Source: Deltaproteobacteria bacterium UBA2385 (GTDB lineage: Bacteria > Myxococcota_A > UBA796 > UBA2385). From it: a stretch of 11,639 bases of DNA. The stretch lies in the NCBI GenBank assembly GCA_002343455.1, contig DDSR01000081.1, positions 1 to 11,639 on the forward strand, written 5' to 3'. Positions 6,773 to 11,639 of this stretch are shown here, piece by piece; positions within the stretch are counted from its first letter, which is position 1, and the number at the start of each line of letters is the position of its first letter. The notes below the pieces were generated by a model. The model did not search any database and was not told the origin of the DNA. It was given only the letters and a program-made list of their open reading frames with translations. The position numbers and the translations under genes are program-made.

Positions 6773-7198
6773 GTGTCTGCACCCGCCCGAACCCCGTCCC
6801 ACCGCCGCGCACCCCGCTCCAGTCGTCGGGGCGGCACGGCCATCGAGTTCGCGCTGATCCTGCCGTTCCTGATCGCCTCGATGCTGGCGATCTTCGACCT
6901 GGCCACCTTCTTGAGCGAGCGGCAGGAGGTGGTCCACGCGAGCTGGGACGCCGCGGTCTTCCTGGCCAAGAGCGGGGACGAGGCCACCGACCTCGCGGTG
7001 GAGACCTACGTCAAGGCGTCGGCCAGCCAGCGCGGCCTCAACCCCGACGACTTCTCCGTCGCCGTCGAGCGCACGGTGGAGGGCGAGGACTCCCTCGCCA
7101 CCGTGACCCTCACCATGCCCGTGCGCGGCCTGCTGGGCAGCCTGCCCCTGCCGGAGTCGTTCTCGAGCTCGTTCACCGTCACCTTGCTGGAGGGCTGA
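6773..7198 (+). CDS. TadE-like pseudopilin
   Basis: TadE-family proteins are small bitopic pseudopilins of the tight-adherence (Flp pilus) system, inserted in the inner membrane with most of the chain in the periplasm. A basic N-terminus (RRAPRSSRR) precedes the diagnostic GGTAIEFALILPFLI, a membrane helix with the conserved Glu five to six residues into it, then DLATFLSERQEVVHAS. The remaining 80 or so residues are a soluble periplasmic part. The product is 141 residues from GTG 6773, or 145 from ATG 6761; the strong Shine-Dalgarno favours the former. TadG follows after one base. No tadA ATPase, tadB/C platform, secretin or prepilin peptidase is in the window, so the pair may be an orphan module or one served by a distant tad locus. 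Gene symbol left blank because orthology to tadE itself cannot be shown. Confidence 0.85.
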   Translation: MSAPARTPSHRRAPRSSRRGGTAIEFALILPFLIASMLAIFDLATFLSERQEVVHASWDAAVFLAKSGDEATDLAVETYVKASASQRGLNPDDFSVAVERTVEGEDSLATVTLTMPVRGLLGSLPLPESFSSSFTVTLLEG

Positions 7199-7199
7199 G

Positions 7200-8285
7200 A
7201 TGCCTGCATTGCCCCGCCTCGACCGCCGCGGCACCTACTCGACCTTGACGATCTTCTCGCTGCCCGTGTTTCTGGGCATCGGCGCCATCACCGTCGACCT
7301 CGGCTATCAGCGGGTCGTCGCCGCCGAGCTGCAAGCGGCCGCCGACCTGGCGGTGCTGGCCGGGTCGCAGCACCTCGATGGGACCGCCGCAGGCGTGAGC
7401 CGGGCGCGCGAAGCGGCGGGAAGGGCCGCGGCGCGCAACACCGCGGGGGGCCGGGCGATCCGCCTCAGCGAGACGGAGATCGAGTTCGGGGCCTGGGACG
7501 AAGAGCTCGGGCTGGTCAGCGAGAGCGACCCGAGCAGGATCGATGGGATGAAGGTCCGGGCCGCTCGCGGTGATCTGCGGTCCAGCTTCGCCCACGCCTC
7601 CTTCGGCGTGGCCCACATCGGCGCCGGCGGCCAGGCCATCGGGATGCGGCCTCCTCCGCAGTCCGCCGGAGCGGCGAGCTGCTACATCCCCCTGGCCGTC
7701 GCCCGCTGCCAGTTCGACACCTTCACGACCGACGAGCTGGTCGACAAGACCCTGGTCCTGAACCCGGCCGGGGTCGACAACGTGGGCTGGGGCCGGGCGG
7801 GCGCATCCCCCAACGCCTCCTGGCTGATGGATCAGATCGGCGACTGCACCGCCGACGGCGTCGCCCGCGTTGGCGAGACGGTCGGCCTGCAGAACGGCGA
7901 GGTCTCCAGCGCGCTGGGCGAGCTCGTGACGGAGATCAACGCCAGCGAGACGAGCTGGGACAGCGAGGCCTTCGGCACCTTGCCTGCCCAGAACAGCAAG
8001 AGCGCGATCACCACCAGCAAATACGGGAACGTGCTGGAGGGCCCCATCATCGTCTTCGACGGCGGCCCGGAATACTGCACCACCGGCGGCGACTTCAACG
8101 GCGAGGAGCTGATCGTGGGCTTCGCCTGGGCCGTGATCTACGATGTGCGGACCTCAGGCGGCGCCAAGGACAAGAACATCTGGGTCAAGCTCAAGCCCAT
8201 GGCTGACCAGGAGCTGGGCTTCGAGGGAGGCGGCCTGGTCGACGCTGGGGTCCTCTACCAGCCGGACCCGGTGCGGGTCTACTAG
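7200..8285 (+). CDS. TadG-like Flp pilus-assembly protein
   Basis: Envelope protein of 361 residues with one N-terminal membrane segment (about 15-35, FSLPVFLGIGAITVDLGY) followed by the family hallmark ELQAAADLAVLAGSQHL (43-59), equivalent to the LQNAADAAALAGA motif of TadG-type proteins. The long periplasmic region holds four Cys (161, 170, 216, 293), in SCYIPLAVARC, GDC and EYC. These could form two disulfides and match the Cys-x(n)-Cys pattern I associate with TadG-related proteins. Its ATG is one base after the TadE stop, with GGAGGG 5 nt upstream, so the two are co-transcribed. The role in pilus assembly is known only in outline for the family. No von Willebrand A motif (DxSxS) is evident, unlike long TadG proteins. 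Its stop shares CTAG with the convergent regulator. Confidence 0.82.
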   Translation: MPALPRLDRRGTYSTLTIFSLPVFLGIGAITVDLGYQRVVAAELQAAADLAVLAGSQHLDGTAAGVSRAREAAGRAAARNTAGGRAIRLSETEIEFGAWDEELGLVSESDPSRIDGMKVRAARGDLRSSFAHASFGVAHIGAGGQAIGMRPPPQSAGAASCYIPLAVARCQFDTFTTDELVDKTLVLNPAGVDNVGWGRAGASPNASWLMDQIGDCTADGVARVGETVGLQNGEVSSALGELVTEINASETSWDSEAFGTLPAQNSKSAITTSKYGNVLEGPIIVFDGGPEYCTTGGDFNGEELIVGFAWAVIYDVRTSGGAKDKNIWVKLKPMADQELGFEGGGLVDAGVLYQPDPVRVY

Positions 8286-10900
8286 GTCGAGAGGCCCGCG
8301 GGCGGGGGGCCGGCCGCAGCTCGGACAGCCTCCAGCCGACGGGCGACCAGCCGAACGTAGGAGGAGGTCGACACCAGGCACTGAGAGCGGGCGAGGTGGG
8401 CCTCGACGTCGGCGCGGAGCGCTACGGCGTGGGGACCGCCTCCCGCCGCGCGGACGAGGTCGATCTCCCGGGCCTGCAGGTGCATGCCAGCCACGAGGTC
8501 CGCGGGGAAGCGCTCGTCGATCATGGCAATTCCCCCCTCGCACTCCTCCTGCCCCTCGGCGAGGCGGCCCCGCGTGGCCACGATGCCGCCCAGCGAGACC
8601 CGAAGGGCGGCGGTGTAGCCGGCGTTGCCCTGGCCATGCGACATCTCCAGGGCCTCACGCAGGAGGTGCTCGGCCTCTTCGGCGTCGCCTCGGAGAGCCG
8701 ACACCCAGCACAGGGTCCCCAGCGCTTGCTGAGCGAACTGCTCATGACCGACCAGGCGCGTCGTTCGCAGGGCCTCGCCCGCCAGGCGCCCGGCGGAGTC
8801 GAGATCTCCAGCGAGGAGATCCAGCCACCCGAGCAGGTTGAGGCGCCAGGCCCTCGAGCTCGGGCTGACCGTGTCGAGGGCCAGCGCGAGCGAGACCTCT
8901 TCTCGGGCCTCGGGCTCGCGGGCGGGATCCCTGAGGATCAGGGCCGCCAGGTTCGACCGTGCCTCGGCCTCGGCCCGCCGGGCCCCAAGCCTGACCGCGA
9001 GCGAGACCGCTGACCGGAAGCACTCCTCCGAGCGGGTCGCCTGCCCAAGAAACTGCAGGGCGATGCCCTGCGCCGACAGCGCTCGGACACGGATCGGACC
9101 CACCACCTCCTCCTGAGCGAGGACCCGGTCCAAGGCGGCGACGGACTGCTCGTGCTGACCGAGCCCATGCAGGACCCTGGCGAGGCTGATCCGGGCCTGG
9201 GGCCAGCTCCGGAGGGCCTCTTCGTCCCCCAGGATCGGCCGCAGCGCGAAGAGGGCCCGCTCCAGCTCGTTGCGGTAGCGCAGCCAGTCGGAGAGCAGGC
9301 TGCGGGCCCATGCGCACAGGGCGGGGTCCGCCGTCCGCTCGGCCAGCGCGACGAGGCGCTCCAGCGGCTCGGGACCATCGAGGGAGGACAAGGAGTCGCC
9401 TCCCCGGGCCGTCAACAGGAGCTGGCAGGCGCGGACGGGATCCGAGGAGGCCAGGGCCTCTCCCGTGGAGACCAGGTTGGGCACGGCCTGCTGGCGGGCT
9501 CTCCAGGCGGAGGCGTCGGGCTCGTCGGTCCAGAGTCGGCATCGGCTGGCCAGGGCCTCGCCCAGCCGCTCGAAGACCCGGGCGCGATCCGAGCGCTCCG
9601 CGAGGCGCTCCCGAGCAAAGGCGCGGACCGGCAGCAACAGCGTATAGGAGGTGCTCCCACCGCTCGCATCTCGCTCGACCAGGCTGGCCCCGGCAAGGGC
9701 GTCGAGGCGAACCGCGGCGTCGGCACCGATGGCCGCGCGCGCCAGCTCCGGGTCGAAGGCGCCCCCAAAGGCGCCCAGGCAGGCCAGGGCCTCTTGATCG
9801 GGGGCGCTCAGCAGCTCCCAGGACCAGCGGAGGGTCGCCTGGAGGGATCGATGCCGCTCGGGGTGCTCCGGGCCCCCAAGGTCCAGGATCGCCAGGGTCT
9901 GCTCCAAGCGGCGAGCGACGGCCGCGAGCCCAATGGTGCCGGCGTGCACGGCCAGGAGCTCGATGCAGAGGGGGTGATGCTCGACCCGCTCCATCAAGTC
10001 AGCGGCAGCGGCGCGCTCCTCGGCGCCGAGGGGGCGACCGTCCCGGGCCTCCGACAGGCGAGCCTCGAAGAGCGAGAGGGAGTCAACCGGAAGCATCGGG
10101 CCGACCGGAAAACGCAGCTCGCCGGGCAGGCCCAGGGCGACCCGCGAGGTGGCGAGCAGGCGAAGGCCCGGCGCCGCCGCCAACCAGGACGCCAGCACCT
10201 GGGAGGAGGAGGCCACCAGCTGCTCCATGTTGTCCAGCACGAGCAGTCCAGGTCCCCGCGCGGCCAGCGCCCGCGCGATCACGGTGTCGTCCCGCTCTGC
10301 CCCCGTCAGGCCCAGGTCCAACGCACGCGCCAGCTCGGCCCGCAGGCCGGCACGCTCTCCCACGTCGGCGAGGCTGAGCACGGCATGGAGGGGCGCCCGG
10401 CAGTCCCGAAGCCAGCGCGCCAGCAGCCGGGTCTTGCCGGCCCCACCGGCACCCATGATCGTCAGGATCCTGTTTCGCTCTACCAGCCGACTCAGCTCCG
10501 ATAGTTCGGCCGCACGCCCGAGAAACTGGTTGCCTGCGACGGTCAGGCCATCGATCGCTGGGCCATCCTGCGAGCACTCCTGGAGGGCTGAGGCGGGGAG
10601 ATCGAGGACATAGCCTCGGCCGCGCACGGTCCGCAGGTGGTCGGGTCGCGCGGCATCGTGCTCGATCTTGACCCGGAGTCGGCTGACGGTGTTGTCGACG
10701 GCCCGCGTCTCCACCGCCCGGGGGTAGCCCCAGACCTCCACCAGCAGCCGGTCGCGATCGGCCGGCTCGCCGGGGTGAGCGGCCAGCCAGGCGAGCAGGC
10801 TCACCTCCAGCTCGGAGAGCGGGAGCACCTCTCCCCCCCGGCGCACCTCGCGGCGCCCGAGATCGACGGTTGCGACAGAGAGATGGAGGATCCAGGCCAT
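8282..10900 (-). CDS. Winged-helix (OmpR/PhoB-type) STAND NTPase transcriptional regulator with TPR repeats
   Basis: Predicted cytoplasmic one-component regulator of 872 residues. Residues about 5-100 form an OmpR/PhoB-type winged helix (LSELEVSLLAWLA, recognition region TRAVDNTVSRLRVKI, wing TVRGRGYVLD). A STAND/NB-ARC ATPase follows: Walker A GAGGAGKT (150-157), Walker B GLLVLDNME (218-226), sensor LLATSR (248-253), a degenerate GLPL-like HHPLCIELLA (309-318), and the helical segment LQATLRWSWELLS (353-365). From about 450 to the end the sequence is helical with TPR-like repeats (for example LRALSAQGIALQFLGQATRSEECFR-type), the likely sensor arm. In this class ligand binding to the TPR arm relieves autoinhibition and the protein oligomerises with ATP. 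It has no receiver domain or Asp phosphorylation site. It starts 42 bp after the surface-protein gene. Targets are unknown; the adjacent tad genes are candidates. There is no nuclease or other effector domain, so it is not a typical Avs defence protein. Confidence 0.9.
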   Translation of the reverse strand: MAWILHLSVATVDLGRREVRRGGEVLPLSELEVSLLAWLAAHPGEPADRDRLLVEVWGYPRAVETRAVDNTVSRLRVKIEHDAARPDHLRTVRGRGYVLDLPASALQECSQDGPAIDGLTVAGNQFLGRAAELSELSRLVERNRILTIMGAGGAGKTRLLARWLRDCRAPLHAVLSLADVGERAGLRAELARALDLGLTGAERDDTVIARALAARGPGLLVLDNMEQLVASSSQVLASWLAAAPGLRLLATSRVALGLPGELRFPVGPMLPVDSLSLFEARLSEARDGRPLGAEERAAAADLMERVEHHPLCIELLAVHAGTIGLAAVARRLEQTLAILDLGGPEHPERHRSLQATLRWSWELLSAPDQEALACLGAFGGAFDPELARAAIGADAAVRLDALAGASLVERDASGGSTSYTLLLPVRAFARERLAERSDRARVFERLGEALASRCRLWTDEPDASAWRARQQAVPNLVSTGEALASSDPVRACQLLLTARGGDSLSSLDGPEPLERLVALAERTADPALCAWARSLLSDWLRYRNELERALFALRPILGDEEALRSWPQARISLARVLHGLGQHEQSVAALDRVLAQEEVVGPIRVRALSAQGIALQFLGQATRSEECFRSAVSLAVRLGARRAEAEARSNLAALILRDPAREPEAREEVSLALALDTVSPSSRAWRLNLLGWLDLLAGDLDSAGRLAGEALRTTRLVGHEQFAQQALGTLCWVSALRGDAEEAEHLLREALEMSHGQGNAGYTAALRVSLGGIVATRGRLAEGQEECEGGIAMIDERFPADLVAGMHLQAREIDLVRAAGGGPHAVALRADVEAHLARSQCLVSTSSYVRLVARRLEAVRAAAGPPPAGLST

Positions 10901-10942
10901 GGTCGGTCGACAGGGTAGCCGACCAGCGAGGCAGGGTCACGC

Positions 10943-11638
10943 TCACGGCACGGTCAGGCCCGTGAGGCGGGTCCAGGACTCGGCGACCAGGGGAGGGCCG
11001 CCGCTGGTCGTGGTGGTCGTCACGACGTCATTCCAGACCAGCCCGTAGAGCGAGCCGCAGTAGATGCCCAGCTCGTCGGTCGCCACGGTGGAGCCCATGG
11101 TCGTGGTCTCGGACTGACGGGTCCAGGTGACGCAGTCCGTCAAGGTGGTGCCGTCCTCCAGGTCATAGGTCAGGCCCACCCCGGTGATGGTCCACTGGCT
11201 GCTGAAGCTGCCGCTGAGCGCGCCGCTGGAGCCACCCGCCGTCCAGGTCCCCGACTGGGAGCCGGCGCTGTACCAGCCCAGCTCCTCCTTGGGTTCACCA
11301 CCCGGCCACATCAGCATGGCCGGGCTGTAGCCGAACTCCACTGAGTAGCTGCCGCCGCTGCTGCGACCGCCGTGAAGCTCGACCGCCTGCTCGCTGTCGC
11401 AGGTGTAGAAGAGATCGCTCCGGGTCCCGTCGAGGTCCGTACGGAGGCCGAACTGCCCCGCTTCTTCGGGCAGGACCTCCTGGGTCCAGTCCACCGTGCT
11501 GCCGTCTTCGTGCGTCGTGCGAAAGTCCCAGCGGATCCCGACGCGGTCGGCGGGGAAGAAGTCCGGGCAGGAGCCGCTACCGGCTCCTCCGTCACCGCCC
11601 CCGTCTCCGGTGCCACCCCCGTCTCCGGTGCCACCCCC
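10943..11638 (-). CDS. Secreted/surface protein with Gly-rich linker, N-terminus outside window
   Basis: No family recognised. The minus-strand frame is open to the window edge; the GTG at 11494 is internal, and the visible 231 residues begin with the linker GGGTGDGGGTGDGGGDGG followed by AGSGSCPDFF. Such linkers after a lipobox Cys are common in myxobacterial surface lipoproteins, so a lipoprotein is likely, but the signal peptide is off-window. The domain after the linker has four Cys (in SCPDF, TCDSE, LTDCVTW, IYCGSLY), many Ser/Thr/Gly and aromatics, and alternating beta-type segments (SGTWTAGGSSGALSGSFSSQ, WTITGVGLTYDLEDG), consistent with a disulfide-bonded beta domain. It ends with a Thr-rich TTTTTSGG tract and WTRLTGLTVP. 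It is followed 42 bp later by the STAND regulator on the same strand, so they may share a transcript. Confidence 0.75.
   Translation of the reverse strand, partial: GGGTGDGGGTGDGGGDGGAGSGSCPDFFPADRVGIRWDFRTTHEDGSTVDWTQEVLPEEAGQFGLRTDLDGTRSDLFYTCDSEQAVELHGGRSSGGSYSVEFGYSPAMLMWPGGEPKEELGWYSAGSQSGTWTAGGSSGALSGSFSSQWTITGVGLTYDLEDGTTLTDCVTWTRQSETTTMGSTVATDELGIYCGSLYGLVWNDVVTTTTTSGGPPLVAESWTRLTGLTVP
11603..11638. repeat. 18-bp tandem repeat encoding a GGGTGD linker
   Basis: The unit GTCTCCGGTGCCACCCCC (plus strand) is present twice exactly, at 11603-11620 and 11621-11638. A degenerate partial copy lies just left of it (from about 11591). It continues to or beyond the window edge, so the copy number is unknown. 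The length is a multiple of 3, so copy changes would keep the coding frame of the minus-strand surface protein. Confidence 0.8.
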
Positions 11639-11639
11639 G

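Noticed and set aside
6050..7234. Long upstream extension of the crotonase frame on the minus strand
   Set aside because: It is antisense to the secreted protein and the TadE gene, has Gly/Gln/Arg-rich shadow composition, and the crotonase fold starts at 6049.
9152..10504. 450-residue plus-strand open frame opposite the STAND regulator
   Set aside because: Low-complexity Gly/Gln/Arg composition typical of a GC-rich antisense shadow. The minus strand carries clear winged-helix and P-loop motifs.
8282..10900. STAND protein as an Avs-type antiphage defence gene
   Set aside because: The N-terminus is a DNA-binding winged helix and no nuclease, protease or TIR effector is present, so a transcriptional regulator is the simpler reading.
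11311..11634. 107-residue minus-strand frame at the right edge
   Set aside because: It is an out-of-frame reading of the Gly-rich repeat protein. The other frame retains Cys-spaced, beta-type protein sequence to the stop.

Overview
The window is a high-GC (about 70% by eye) bacterial chromosome segment with tightly packed genes. I see no RNA gene, CRISPR array, transposase or phage gene. Three features point to a Myxococcota-like or other delta-type proteobacterium: a secreted protein with a Gly/Asp/Thr-rich linker before a Cys-containing domain, a large OmpR-type winged-helix/STAND/TPR regulator, and a TadE/TadG pair. The metH fragment looks gammaproteobacterial, so the taxonomic assignment is only a lean.

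Layout. Positions 1-1293 hold the C-terminal third of cobalamin-dependent methionine synthase (metH), cut by the left edge. It is followed on the same strand by an ArsB/NhaD/YbiR-type membrane transporter (1318-2547). A perfect palindrome covering the transporter's stop codon and a second hairpin lie between it and a convergent 2-oxoglutarate/Fe(II) dioxygenase of the isopenicillin-N-synthase-like family (2708-3709, minus). Only 28 bp away and divergent is a two-gene ABC-2 exporter (ATPase 3738-4472, permease 4469-5251, ATGA overlap). The exporter converges within 9 bp on a crotonase-fold enzyme (5261-6049, minus). The active-site pattern of that enzyme fits a delta3-delta2-enoyl-CoA isomerase better than a hydratase.

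Divergent from the crotonase is a small secreted protein of unknown function (6092-6694). Downstream of it, after a dyad-rich 66-78 bp spacer, come a TadE-like pseudopilin (start best placed at GTG 6773) and a TadG-like protein (7200-8285). These two form a compact cell-envelope module with no tad motor, secretin or prepilin peptidase in view. TadG ends tail to tail with an 872-residue regulator (8282-10900, minus). The two stop codons share the palindromic tetramer CTAG. Upstream of the regulator and co-directional with it is a secreted, probably surface-anchored protein cut by the right edge (10943-11638). Its visible N-terminal part is an 18-bp tandem repeat coding for a GGGTGD linker.

How the genes relate. 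Most neighbours look like independent short transcription units: metH with the transporter, the exporter pair, the Tad pair, and the surface protein with the regulator. The most coherent accessory module is 6092-11638, where envelope and secreted proteins sit beside a STAND-class signal-responsive transcription factor. No gene here establishes a new defence or mobile system. The items most worth checking are the orphan TadE/TadG locus with its dyad, the adjacent regulator, and the active-site substitution in the crotonase.
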